This document shows, piece after piece, positions 51,061-60,321 of a stretch of 64,000 nt of DNA. Source of the DNA: an uncultured Collinsella sp. (GTDB lineage: Bacteria; Actinomycetota; Coriobacteriia; Coriobacteriales; Coriobacteriaceae); assembly GCA_902478545.1 (NCBI GenBank), contig CABSLA010000002.1, positions 67,149-131,148 on the forward strand. The letters run 5' to 3'. Under the pieces are notes generated by a model, which was not told the origin of the DNA, searched no databases, and saw nothing but the letters and a program-made list of their open reading frames with translations. Made by a program: the position numbers and the translations under genes. How positions within the stretch are numbered: position 1 is the stretch's first letter; each line of letters opens with the position of its first letter.

Positions 51061-53940
51061 TTATTGAGCATCAAGTTGAGCCTGACGCTCCCGGTCACGC
51101 CTGAGCAAAGGCGCCAAAAACTTGCCCGTATAACTCTGCGGACAGTCCGCAACCTGCTCCGGTGTGCCCGAAACCACGACGGTTCCGCCGCCGTTACCGC
51201 CCTCGGGACCCATATCGATCAGGCGGTCGGCAACCTTGATGACATCAAGGTTGTGCTCAATCACCAGCACCGTGTTGCCCGCATCGACCAAGCGCTGCAG
51301 CACATCGAGCAGCTGGCGGACGTCCTCAAAATGAAGACCGGTCGTCGGCTCGTCCAAAATATAGAACGTCTTGCCCGTCTGGCGTCGATGAAGCTCCTTG
51401 GCGAGCTTCACACGCTGCGCCTCGCCGCCCGAGAGCGTCGTGGCGGGCTGGCCCAGGCTCACGTAGCCCAAGCCTACATCGTACAGCGTCTGGAGCTTTC
51501 GCTTGATCTGCGGGATATTCCCAAAGAAGGCCAGCGCCTCGGTGACGCTCATGTCGAGCACGTCCGAGATGGTCTTGCCACGGTAGGTGACCTCGAGTGT
51601 CTCGCGGTTGTAGCGTTTACCGCCGCAAACTTCGCAGGGAACGTAGATATCGGGAAGGAAGTGCATCTCGATCTTAATCTGCCCATCGCCCTTGCACGCC
51701 TCACAGCGCCCGCCACTCACATTAAAGGAGAAACGACCCGGCGAGTAGCCGCGCGCCTTCGACTCCGGCGTACTCGCAAACAGCGCGCGAAGATCATCCC
51801 ACAGGCCGATATAGGTAGCAGGGTTGGAGCGCGGCGTGCGGCCAATCGGCGACTGGTCGATATCGATAACCTTATCGATGCACTCGATGCCCTCGATTTT
51901 TTTATACGGACCCACAGGGCGCGTCGAGCGGTGAATGGCATTCGTAAGGGCAGGCGCAATGGTGTCGGTAACCAGGGAGCTCTTGCCCGATCCCGACACG
52001 CCGGTAACAACCGTAAGCGTACCAAACTCGATTTTGGCAGTAACGTTTTTGAGGTTGTTGGCTCGAGCGCCCGTAATTTTAAGGCAGCCGCGACCGGGCT
52101 TGCGCCGTTCATCAGGCACCCGGATCATTCGTTTACCGGTCAGATAAGCGCCCGTCATCGACTCGGGACACGCCATGATATCGGCAGGCGTTCCCGCCGC
52201 GACTACGTGTCCGCCGTTGACGCCGGCGCCGGGCCCCATGTCGATCACGTAATCGGCGGCACGGATTGTATCCTCGTCGTGTTCGACGACGATAACGGTA
52301 TTGCCGATATCGCGCAGGCGCTCGAGCGTCTTAATCAGGCGCTCGTTGTCACGCTGATGAAGACCGATCGAGGGCTCGTCCAGAATATAGAGCACGCCCA
52401 TGAGACCCGCGCCGATCTGCGTTGCCAGTCGAATACGCTGCGCCTCGCCACCGGAAAGCGTCGCCGAGGCACGATCGAGCGTCAGATAGTCGAGTCCAAC
52501 ATCGACCAGAAAACGCAAGCGCTCCAGGATTTCCTTGACGATACGGCCGCCGATAAACTGTTGGCGCTCGGTGAGTTCCAGGCCCTCAAAAAACTCGAGC
52601 GATTCACGGCACGACAGGCAACAAACCTCGTAAATGGACTTGCCGCCCACGGTGACGGCGAGCATCTCAGGGCGCAAACGAGCGCCGTGGCAGCTCGAGC
52701 ACGGCTCCTCGCGAATGTACTTCTCCAGGCGCGCCTTGGTGTTCTCGTTCGTCGTCTCGGTATAGCGTTCGTACAGGATGTTGCGAACGCCCGAAAACTT
52801 GGTATCCCACTGGCTGCGACGTCCGTCGAGCTTTTGGTAGTCGACCGAGATCTTCGTATCGCCCAGGCCATCCAAGAATGCACGACGCACGCGAGGAGGC
52901 AAGTCCTCCCACGGCGTATCGGCGCTCACCTTAAAGTGTTTGCAGACCGCAGCAAAAATCTGCGGATAGTAGTTCGAATTGCCGAACAGACTACCAAAGA
53001 CTCCGTCGGCAATGGACTTCGAGGGGTCCTCGATCAGCGCCTCGGCATCAACGGTTTTCTTAAAGCCCAGGCCGTCGCACTCAGGACATGCGCCATAGGG
53101 AGCGTTGAACGAAAAATCACGCGGTTGAAGATCGTCAATGGAGTGACCATGCTCCGGGCACGCCAAGGCTAACGAATACTCCAGCAGCTCGCCCTCGGTC
53201 CCCTCGGGAGCATCACGATCGGGCAGCATGTACACGTTTACATTGCCGTGAGCCAGCGCGGTCGCCTGCTCAACAGACTCGGCTATACGGCCCAGAGAGT
53301 TCTCACGGATCACGATGCGATCGACCACGACCTCGATATCGTGCTTGAACTTCTTGTCCAGATCGATCGGATCGTCGAGCGAGCGCACTTCACCGTCGAC
53401 ACGCACGCGGCTAAAGCCCTCGGCGCGAAGGTCCTCAAACAGTTTGGAGTACTCGCCTTTTCGCCCGCGCACCACCGGTGCCAGCACAAACGCGCGGCGG
53501 CCCTCCCCCGCCGCCAAGACCTTGTCGGCAACCTGGTCGGTCGTCTGGCGCTCAATGACGCGGCCGCATTCGGGACAGTGCGGGGTGCCCACACGGGCGA
53601 ACAGCAGGCGCAGATAGTCATAAATCTCGGTTACGGTGCCAACCGTCGAGCGAGGGTTTTTAGACGTCGTCTTTTGGTCGATCGACACCGCCGGCGAAAG
53701 GCCGTCGATTGAATCCAAGTCGGGTTTGTCCATCTGGCCCAAGAACTGGCGCGCATAGCTCGAAAGGCTCTCGACGTATCGACGCTGGCCCTCGGCATAG
53801 ATAGTGTCAAATGCCAGCGAGCTCTTGCCCGAGCCAGAAAGACCGGTAATGACCACGAGTTGGTCACGCGGAATGGAAACATCGATATCGCGGAGGTTGT
53901 GCTCACGAGCGCCGCGAATAACGATAGAAGAATCAGACAT
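51061..53940 (-). CDS. uvrA: UvrABC system protein A
   Basis: A 959-residue damage sensor with two ABC ATPase halves. The first Walker A is GLSGSGKSSLA near residue 33, the second GVSGSGKSSLV near 640; signatures LSGGEAQRIRLA and LSGGEAQRVKLA and zinc-finger cysteine pairs (CPEHGH...CPECDGLG and CEACKGDGQ...CEVCGGKR) are visible. The ATG at 53940 follows AAGGAG. It is divergent from the LTA-synthase-like gene. Confidence 0.97.
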   Translation of the reverse strand: MSDSSIVIRGAREHNLRDIDVSIPRDQLVVITGLSGSGKSSLAFDTIYAEGQRRYVESLSSYARQFLGQMDKPDLDSIDGLSPAVSIDQKTTSKNPRSTVGTVTEIYDYLRLLFARVGTPHCPECGRVIERQTTDQVADKVLAAGEGRRAFVLAPVVRGRKGEYSKLFEDLRAEGFSRVRVDGEVRSLDDPIDLDKKFKHDIEVVVDRIVIRENSLGRIAESVEQATALAHGNVNVYMLPDRDAPEGTEGELLEYSLALACPEHGHSIDDLQPRDFSFNAPYGACPECDGLGFKKTVDAEALIEDPSKSIADGVFGSLFGNSNYYPQIFAAVCKHFKVSADTPWEDLPPRVRRAFLDGLGDTKISVDYQKLDGRRSQWDTKFSGVRNILYERYTETTNENTKARLEKYIREEPCSSCHGARLRPEMLAVTVGGKSIYEVCCLSCRESLEFFEGLELTERQQFIGGRIVKEILERLRFLVDVGLDYLTLDRASATLSGGEAQRIRLATQIGAGLMGVLYILDEPSIGLHQRDNERLIKTLERLRDIGNTVIVVEHDEDTIRAADYVIDMGPGAGVNGGHVVAAGTPADIMACPESMTGAYLTGKRMIRVPDERRKPGRGCLKITGARANNLKNVTAKIEFGTLTVVTGVSGSGKSSLVTDTIAPALTNAIHRSTRPVGPYKKIEGIECIDKVIDIDQSPIGRTPRSNPATYIGLWDDLRALFASTPESKARGYSPGRFSFNVSGGRCEACKGDGQIKIEMHFLPDIYVPCEVCGGKRYNRETLEVTYRGKTISDVLDMSVTEALAFFGNIPQIKRKLQTLYDVGLGYVSLGQPATTLSGGEAQRVKLAKELHRRQTGKTFYILDEPTTGLHFEDVRQLLDVLQRLVDAGNTVLVIEHNLDVIKVADRLIDMGPEGGNGGGTVVVSGTPEQVADCPQSYTGKFLAPLLRRDRERQAQLDAQ

Positions 53941-54133
53941 GGAAGCTCCTTGCCTCCTATTGCATCGAATCATACTGCCGATGAGTTTAGCGCACTCGAC
54001 GCGCACAGATGTTCGTAATACAAGATTCGCAGACCTTTAGCTTTGCGTATCGGGTGCTTTGTTTCTCGAAATACCGTGGAGAGGTTACAGTAATCTAATA
54101 CTGAACTTAGTTTGCTGTAACAGAGGAACGTCC

Positions 54134-56287
54134 ATGACCGAAGATATCCCCCTTGAAATCACTTCGAGCGACATGGCCAATCTGCCCATATTCATCGCCG
54201 TCCTTATCGTGGCCACCGTCGTCGTGCGCGTGTATTTTTCAATCAAACACAATGAAAAGCCGCCCATTGCCCGCGTCTTTTGGTGCGCGACGCTCCTCAT
54301 CCCGCTCGGCGTGGTAGCTGCATGGATTACGAATCAATTGCTCGTAAATGAGGACAGTTCCCTATGGGTCCTTTCTTATTCGGCGCTCGGTGCTGCCGCC
54401 GTCATACTTCTTGTCGAACCCTTGGTTTCGGGACTTATCGACCAAACCGATCTTGCGACGGGAACGGTTGCCTGTATTTGCCGTGACATCCTTGTCATCG
54501 CCGCTGTTTCAGCGCTCTCGTTCGTTTCACTCGAAATTGCCTGTAACGAAACGTTCTATCGCATTCCCGCCAACTCATTCGGGTTTTCCGTCGGGCTGCT
54601 CGCGACGGTTCTGCTCTCCCTTTATTTGCTGGGACAGCGTCATGGAGGCGTCATGGCCCTCGTGCCCGTCGCCTGTTGCATCCTTGGCATTGCCGAGCAC
54701 TTCGTCATAACGTTTAAAGGCGAAGCCATCCTGCCAAGCGATATCTTGGCCCTTGGCACCGCAATGGAAGTGAGCGAGGGATACGAGTTTACCTTTACCG
54801 CCGGAATCGTAACCTCTCTCGCCCTGCTGGAGATTTCCCTGGGGCTTCTTTCGCTTATCCGACCGCGAAAGCTCCGTACGCCCACCCATGTCTTCCCCGC
54901 AATCGCCGCTAACCTCTGCGCTTTTCTGCTAGTGACCGTTGTGGGGCTCTCAGGCTTTTCCAGCATCGACTTGGAGCAGGCGCTGGATTTTGGATTTGAC
55001 CGTTGGCAGCCCATCACCACATATACGTCTCAGGGTTTTATCACTTCGTTCACCGAAATGGTCAACGAGTTGCCCATTGAGAAGCCCGAAGGCTATACGC
55101 CCGATGAGGCGCAGAGCATCGAGCAGGAGCTCGCCGCCGCCTACGACAGCACGTATGGCTCGAGCGAGCAGCGCGCGGCTGCCGTTGCCCAGTTCAATGA
55201 AATCAAGCCGACGATTGTTGCCGTCATGAACGAGAGTTTTAGCGACCTTTCGTGCTTTGAGCAGCTCCAGGCGGCCGGGTACACCGGCCCCGCATTCTAC
55301 AACTCGCTTCCCGACACACTTGTTCGCGGCACCATGCTCGCTTCGGTCACCGGTGGCGGAACGGCAAACTCCGAATTCGAATTTTTGACCGGAGCGACAA
55401 CGGCCTTTGTCGGATTAGGCAAGATCCCCTATCAGCTGTATCAGATGAATGGCGTCAACAGCCTGGCAAAGGACCTTAAAGAGCTTGGGTATACCGCTAC
55501 CGCTATGCACCCGCAAAACCCCGTCAACTACCATCGAGATAAGATCTATCAGCAGCTGGGCTTTGGAGACTTTCTTTCAATCGGCGATTTCGAAGGTGCG
55601 CCCTGTTACCATGCCGGCGTATGCGACTACGCCACCTACGACAAGATACTCGACCTGCTTAGAACCGACGAAGCGCCGCAGTTCATCTTTGACGTCACGA
55701 TGCAAAATCACGGCGGCTACGACTATGGCACCGTTCCCGCCGAGGATCTGACAAACTATTGGGTCGAGGGAACCAGCGAGGGCGCCAATAGCGCGCTCAA
55801 CACCTATCTCACCTGCATCAACGCATCCGACCGGGACCTCGAGTACTTTATCAACGAGCTCCGCAATATCGGCAGACCGGTTGTTCTTGTCTTTTTTGGC
55901 GACCATCAGCCGAGCGCCGCAACGACTCTCAACGACGAGCTGTACCCTCAGGAAGATACGGCAAGCCACGCTTTCCGTGTCTATCAGTCAACCTATTTCG
56001 TCTGGGCTAACTATGAAATCGCCGGCAATACCGAGCTCAACGTCTACGACACCGTCGGGGCAAACGAGATTGCAGCCATTACCCTTAATAAGATCGGCGC
56101 CCCGCTCACCGACTATCAAAAGGCCCTGCTTGCAACAAGGTCAGATGTGCCCACCATCAATGTCGCCGGCTATCTCGGTGCCGACGGGCTGCGCTACAAC
56201 TTGGAATCTGAAGACAGCCCATACACCTCGACGATCGACAAGCTGCAGCGCATGCAATACCTCGAGTTCGCCAGCAAAGTTCAGTAA
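54134..56287 (+). CDS. LTA synthase-family sulfatase/phosphotransferase
   Basis: A 717-residue membrane enzyme. About six to eight helices cover residues 20-300, then an extracellular sulfatase-type domain. The catalytic threonine is T410 in GGGTANSEFE; metal ligands lie in MNESFSD, MQNHGGYD and FFGDHQPS. It should transfer phosphoglycerol or a related group to a cell-surface polymer. The ATG at 54134 follows GAGG; the start of the frame at 54059 is rejected. Upstream, TTACAG and CTGTAA form an inverted repeat near 54094-54120. Confidence 0.9.
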   Translation: MTEDIPLEITSSDMANLPIFIAVLIVATVVVRVYFSIKHNEKPPIARVFWCATLLIPLGVVAAWITNQLLVNEDSSLWVLSYSALGAAAVILLVEPLVSGLIDQTDLATGTVACICRDILVIAAVSALSFVSLEIACNETFYRIPANSFGFSVGLLATVLLSLYLLGQRHGGVMALVPVACCILGIAEHFVITFKGEAILPSDILALGTAMEVSEGYEFTFTAGIVTSLALLEISLGLLSLIRPRKLRTPTHVFPAIAANLCAFLLVTVVGLSGFSSIDLEQALDFGFDRWQPITTYTSQGFITSFTEMVNELPIEKPEGYTPDEAQSIEQELAAAYDSTYGSSEQRAAAVAQFNEIKPTIVAVMNESFSDLSCFEQLQAAGYTGPAFYNSLPDTLVRGTMLASVTGGGTANSEFEFLTGATTAFVGLGKIPYQLYQMNGVNSLAKDLKELGYTATAMHPQNPVNYHRDKIYQQLGFGDFLSIGDFEGAPCYHAGVCDYATYDKILDLLRTDEAPQFIFDVTMQNHGGYDYGTVPAEDLTNYWVEGTSEGANSALNTYLTCINASDRDLEYFINELRNIGRPVVLVFFGDHQPSAATTLNDELYPQEDTASHAFRVYQSTYFVWANYEIAGNTELNVYDTVGANEIAAITLNKIGAPLTDYQKALLATRSDVPTINVAGYLGADGLRYNLESEDSPYTSTIDKLQRMQYLEFASKVQ

Positions 56288-56347
56288 GCCCGCCCATTCG
56301 CTTGGGCCCATCGTATTGCAAGCACGCTCGGCCCAAATGCATCGCAA

Positions 56348-56377
56348 ATGACTCCCGCTCGCAAACGAGGGTACAAT
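56348..56377 (+). promoter_or_regulatory. Promoter candidate for the Mrp gene
   Basis: ATGACT (56348-56353) and TACAAT (56372-56377) are 18 bases apart. The 56288-56347 stretch before it holds a 7-bp TTGGGCC/GGCCCAA stem, a likely end of the previous transcript. Confidence 0.4.
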
Positions 56378-56432
56378 GACGCTCGTGTCACATCACGGGG
56401 CTCCGGCCCCAACATATACAAAGGAGTCATAC

Positions 56433-57263
56433 ATGGGTTGCGAGCACGCACAGGCCGCCGGCGGACAAACGTCGCCGTCGCAATTTGAGGAGAACACGCT
56501 GTCCGAGGTCAAACGCGTCATCGCCGTGCTTTCCGGCAAGGGCGGTGTCGGCAAGTCGTTTGTCACCGGTGCCATCGCCACCGAGCTTGCCCGTCACGGC
56601 CACAAGGTCGGCGTCCTCGATGCCGACATCACCGGTCCCTCTATCCCCAAGATGTTCGGCATGAGCGGACGCCACGTCCATGCCCTTGGCAACCTCATGC
56701 TGCCCGAAATCTCCGAGCACGGCGTCAAGGTCATGAGCTCCAACCTTCTGCTCCAAAACGAGACCGACCCCGTCCTTTGGCGCGGTCCGGTCATCGCAGG
56801 CGCCATTAGGCAGTTCTGGAGCGAGACCTCGTGGGGCCCCATCGACTACCTGCTGGTCGACATGCCTCCGGGAACAGGCGACGTCGCGCTCACCGTCTTC
56901 CAGTCGCTGCCCGTCGACGGCATCGTCATCGTCACGAGCCCGCAGGACCTGGTCTCGATGATCGTCGCCAAGGCGGTCAACATGGCCGAGAAGATGAACG
57001 TCCCCATTCTGGGCATCGTCGAGAACATGAGCTATATCGAGTGCCCCGACTGCGGCAAGAAGATCGAGGTCTTTGGCAAAAGCAAGCTCCCCGAGGTCGC
57101 AGAGCGCTATAACCTCGACATCTTGGGCACGCTTCCCATTAATCCGGCACTCGCCGAGGCCTGCGATAAGGGCGAGGTTGAGACCGCGCTGCCCGATGGC
57201 ATGTTGCCCAAGGCAGTCTCTGCCGTCGAGGCTATTACCCCGCACGAGACCGACGAGGCCTAA
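56433..57263 (+). CDS. Mrp/NBP35-family iron-sulfur carrier ATPase
   Basis: A 276-residue P-loop ATPase. The deviant Walker A is SGKGGVGKS at residues 34-42, the switch regions are DADITGPS and DMPPGTGD, and the bridging cluster site is CPDC in MSYIECPDCGKK. The N-terminal 25 residues carry a cysteine (MGCEH). It should assemble or pass iron-sulfur clusters, fitting an anaerobe with several radical enzymes. AAAGGAG precedes the ATG. Confidence 0.94.
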   Translation: MGCEHAQAAGGQTSPSQFEENTLSEVKRVIAVLSGKGGVGKSFVTGAIATELARHGHKVGVLDADITGPSIPKMFGMSGRHVHALGNLMLPEISEHGVKVMSSNLLLQNETDPVLWRGPVIAGAIRQFWSETSWGPIDYLLVDMPPGTGDVALTVFQSLPVDGIVIVTSPQDLVSMIVAKAVNMAEKMNVPILGIVENMSYIECPDCGKKIEVFGKSKLPEVAERYNLDILGTLPINPALAEACDKGEVETALPDGMLPKAVSAVEAITPHETDEA

Positions 57264-58535
57264 GTGAACACGAGCGCCTTCTATGACGTCCTGGTAATCG
57301 GCGGCGGGGCTTCAGGCCTCGCCGCCGCCATTACGGCCGCACATGCTGGCAAAAGCGTCTGCATCGTTGAGCGCGATGTCGCCTGCGGCCTAAAGCTCCT
57401 TGCGACCGGTAACGGCCGCTGCAACCTCTCCAACGAATCGATTGATCCTCAGCGGTATAACCACCCCGCATTCGTCGAATCTGTCATGGGCCCCCAACCC
57501 GAACAAGAGCTTATGGGTTTCTTCTCCTCGCTGGGCATCATGACAACCTCCGAGGAAGGCCGGCTATACCCGCGCTCCCTTCGCGCAGAATCGGTGCGCG
57601 ACGCGCTTCTCAACGTTTGCGACCGCCTAGGTATTACCTTAATCTGCGGAGCCAACGTTGCCTCGGCGCACAAAGCTTCCGAAGGCTGGACACTCCAAAT
57701 AGACCGTCCAGCGCGGGCGCTCAAGGCAAAAAAGCACGACGACCGAAAAACGGAGCTCCGCTCGCTTCGGAAAGCGCTCGCCGATGTCCCTCGCAAGAAC
57801 GAGGCCCTGGAGGCACATGCCGTAATTATCGCCACGGGTGGCAACCCCACCGGTATCGCCGATACGTTTAGCCTCCCCCTCACTTCGCTGCGCCCCATCC
57901 TCTGCCCCGTATCGGCAACGGTCGTCGGCGATCGGGCGGCACTCAAGACGTTGGACGGCCTGCGCGTCCGCGCCCGCTTGACGCTCGCCCGCAATCATAA
58001 TGAGCTCTGGCACGAAGACGGTGAAGTCCTATTTCGAGCCTTCGGCATCTCGGGCGTCGCTGTCTTCAACCTCTCCCGTCGTATCCAGCGCGGTGATACG
58101 ATCCTGCTCGACGTTTTCCCCGACCTCTCCAAAGACGAGCTGCTCGATATGCTCAACCGGCGCGTTGAGCTGCTCGGCGGCTTTTCGCCCCGCGATCCCC
58201 GTTGGCTCGACGGCATGCTCGCCCCGCAACTCTCCCGCGTCGTCTGCACGGCGTTCGAGCAGTGCCATCCAGGCTCCAACGATGTCATCCACCTGGTCTC
58301 GATCCTCAAGCACTTTAAGTTGCTCGTTGAGGGAACAGCCGAGGAGCGCTCGGCACAGGTCACGCGTGGTGGCGTATCTGTCGAGAGTATCTCAACACCC
58401 AGTCTACGCGCGCGCAGCGTTGTCGACGCCCCGCTTTACGTCTGCGGCGAAGCGCTCGACATCGACGCCGATTGCGGAGGCTTTAACCTTGCGTGGGCAT
58501 GGCTCTCGGGCATTCGCGCTGCAAGCAGCCTGTAG
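57264..58535 (+). CDS. HI0933/BaiN-type flavoprotein
   Basis: A 423-residue FAD protein. The dinucleotide motif is VIGGGASGLAAAI at residues 11-23; CGLKLLATGNGRCNLSN follows, and the C-terminal GG-doublet GEALDIDADCGGFNLAWAW closes the fold. The start is GTG at 57264, directly after the Mrp stop. The substrate is unknown; BaiN members act on bile acid intermediates in some gut bacteria, which is not evidence for that here. Confidence 0.88.
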   Translation: MNTSAFYDVLVIGGGASGLAAAITAAHAGKSVCIVERDVACGLKLLATGNGRCNLSNESIDPQRYNHPAFVESVMGPQPEQELMGFFSSLGIMTTSEEGRLYPRSLRAESVRDALLNVCDRLGITLICGANVASAHKASEGWTLQIDRPARALKAKKHDDRKTELRSLRKALADVPRKNEALEAHAVIIATGGNPTGIADTFSLPLTSLRPILCPVSATVVGDRAALKTLDGLRVRARLTLARNHNELWHEDGEVLFRAFGISGVAVFNLSRRIQRGDTILLDVFPDLSKDELLDMLNRRVELLGGFSPRDPRWLDGMLAPQLSRVVCTAFEQCHPGSNDVIHLVSILKHFKLLVEGTAEERSAQVTRGGVSVESISTPSLRARSVVDAPLYVCGEALDIDADCGGFNLAWAWLSGIRAASSL

Positions 58536-58565
58536 CCGCGCAGTCTATAATCAAAAACGCATTCG

Positions 58566-58597
58566 GGCCGTCTGGGATACCGGACGGCCTCTTTCTT
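58566..58597 (+). terminator. Terminator after the BaiN-type gene
   Basis: GGCCGTC and GACGGCC form a stem with a 10-base loop followed by TCTTTCTT, 30 bases after the stop. Confidence 0.7.
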
Positions 58598-58615
58598 GCC
58601 TCTAAGGAGACCTCG

Positions 58616-60256
58616 ATGATCGAAATCACCCAAGTCAACGCTTCGCTCGATGAAGCCGGCGATGAAAATGCCTGCCTCATTGTTGGCAAGCGAGTCGCCA
58701 AGCGCGTCCTACGTTGCAAAGACTCCGAGATCAAGTCCATCGAGCTCCACCGCAAGTCAATCGACGCTCGCAAAAAACGAGACGTCCATTTTATCCTGAG
58801 CTTTCGTGTTGAGCTGACCAGTCCCCACCTCGAGCGAGAAGCGGTCGACAGCGTTTCCGAACGTGACCGCTCGCTCGTACGCGCGATAGAAGACGATGAG
58901 CCTTCATTCCCCTCCCCCATTTCCGACGCATCCAAAGAGCGCCCCGTCGTTGTCGGCGCCGGATGCGCCGGCCTTTTCGCTGCGCTCACGCTCGCCGAAG
59001 CAGGTCTTAAGCCCTTGCTTATCGAGCGCGGCGACCCGGCATTTCGCCGCTCGCAGGCGATCGACCTCTTTCTAAAGGAGCGCATCCTCGACCCCGAGAG
59101 CAATATTCAGTTTGGTCTGGGCGGCGCGGGGACCTTCTCGGACGGCAAGCTCAATACGGGAACAAAAAATCCCGCCCATCGCCTTATCCTCGAAACCTTC
59201 GTCGAGGCGGGTGCGCCCCGCGATATTCTGTGGGATGCCAAGCCGCACATTGGCTCCGACATCCTTCCCAAGGTTGTCACCGCTATATCCCAGCGCACCG
59301 AGCAGCTCGGAGGTGTCGTCCGTTATCGAACGAAGCTCGTCGACATTCGCACCGACGCGTCTGGCGCCATCACCGGTATCGATGTCCAATCGTCCCAAGA
59401 CGCCGCTTACGAGCCAATCGAAACAAAGCACCTCATCCTCGCCTGTGGGCATTCTGCTCGCGATATTTTTGAGCTCCTTAAGGACCACAACGTGGCCCTC
59501 GCACAAAAGACCTTTGCCATGGGCGTTCGCATCGAGCATCCGCAGCGCGACATCGACCGAGCCCAATATGGAGCCTTGGCGGGACATCCTGCCCTCGGAG
59601 CAGCCCCCTACAAGCTCGTCGCCCATCTTCCCAACGGCCGCAGCGTGTTCTCGTTTTGCATGTGCCCCGGCGGGCAGGTTGTCGCCGCCTCTTCCGAGCA
59701 GGGCCACCTGTGCGTCAACGGCGCCAGCCTCAATGCCCGCGACGGACGCAACGCAAACGCCGCCCTGCTCGTTAACGTCACGCCTGAGGACCTTCCCAAC
59801 GATGACCCGCTCGCCGGCATCGAGCTCCAGCGCGCCTGCGAGGCGGCCGCCTATCGCCTGGGCGGTTCCAACTGGAACGCACCGGCACAACTCGTCGGAG
59901 ATTTCCTCGCAGGACGCGCCAGCAAGGCGCCCGGAAAGGTAAAGCCCACCTATCCGCTCGGTGTGACCTGGACGACAATTGACGAAGCCCTGCCGCAGCA
60001 TATCGTCGAGTCGCTCCGCCTGGGACTTCCCCTACTCGGAAAAAAGCTACGAGGCTACGACCGTCCCGATGCCGTTCTTACCGGCGTGGAGACTCGTTCG
60101 AGCTCACCGGTCACTGTCACCCGAGACCGAACGTGCCATGCCGTGTCGACCCCGGGCCTCTACCCTTGTGGTGAGGGAGCTGGATATGCCGGCGGCATCA
60201 TGAGCGCGGCCACCGACGGCATCCGTTGTGCCGAAGCCCTGATCGCGGACCTCTAA
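58616..60256 (+). CDS. FAD-dependent oxidoreductase (COG2509 type)
   Basis: A 546-residue flavoprotein. The first 100 residues form a small alpha/beta domain seen in this family; the FAD motif is VVGAGCAGLFAALTLAEAG from about residue 111, then FGLGGAGTFSDGKLNTGTKN. The C-terminal end GEGAGYAGGIMSAATDG binds FAD. The ATG at 58616 follows AAGGAG. The reaction is unknown. Confidence 0.88.
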   Translation: MIEITQVNASLDEAGDENACLIVGKRVAKRVLRCKDSEIKSIELHRKSIDARKKRDVHFILSFRVELTSPHLEREAVDSVSERDRSLVRAIEDDEPSFPSPISDASKERPVVVGAGCAGLFAALTLAEAGLKPLLIERGDPAFRRSQAIDLFLKERILDPESNIQFGLGGAGTFSDGKLNTGTKNPAHRLILETFVEAGAPRDILWDAKPHIGSDILPKVVTAISQRTEQLGGVVRYRTKLVDIRTDASGAITGIDVQSSQDAAYEPIETKHLILACGHSARDIFELLKDHNVALAQKTFAMGVRIEHPQRDIDRAQYGALAGHPALGAAPYKLVAHLPNGRSVFSFCMCPGGQVVAASSEQGHLCVNGASLNARDGRNANAALLVNVTPEDLPNDDPLAGIELQRACEAAAYRLGGSNWNAPAQLVGDFLAGRASKAPGKVKPTYPLGVTWTTIDEALPQHIVESLRLGLPLLGKKLRGYDRPDAVLTGVETRSSSPVTVTRDRTCHAVSTPGLYPCGEGAGYAGGIMSAATDGIRCAEALIADL

Positions 60257-60282
60257 CGCACGAATTCCAGCGCGCAAAAGAC

Positions 60283-60318
60283 ACAGGCCCCGAGCTCCAC
60301 AGGGAACTCGGGGCCTGT
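60283..60318. terminator. Shared terminator between two converging genes
   Basis: ACAGGCCCCGAG and CTCGGGGCCTGT form a long stem between the flavoprotein gene and uvrB, which end towards each other. Confidence 0.75.
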
Positions 60319-60321
60319 TCG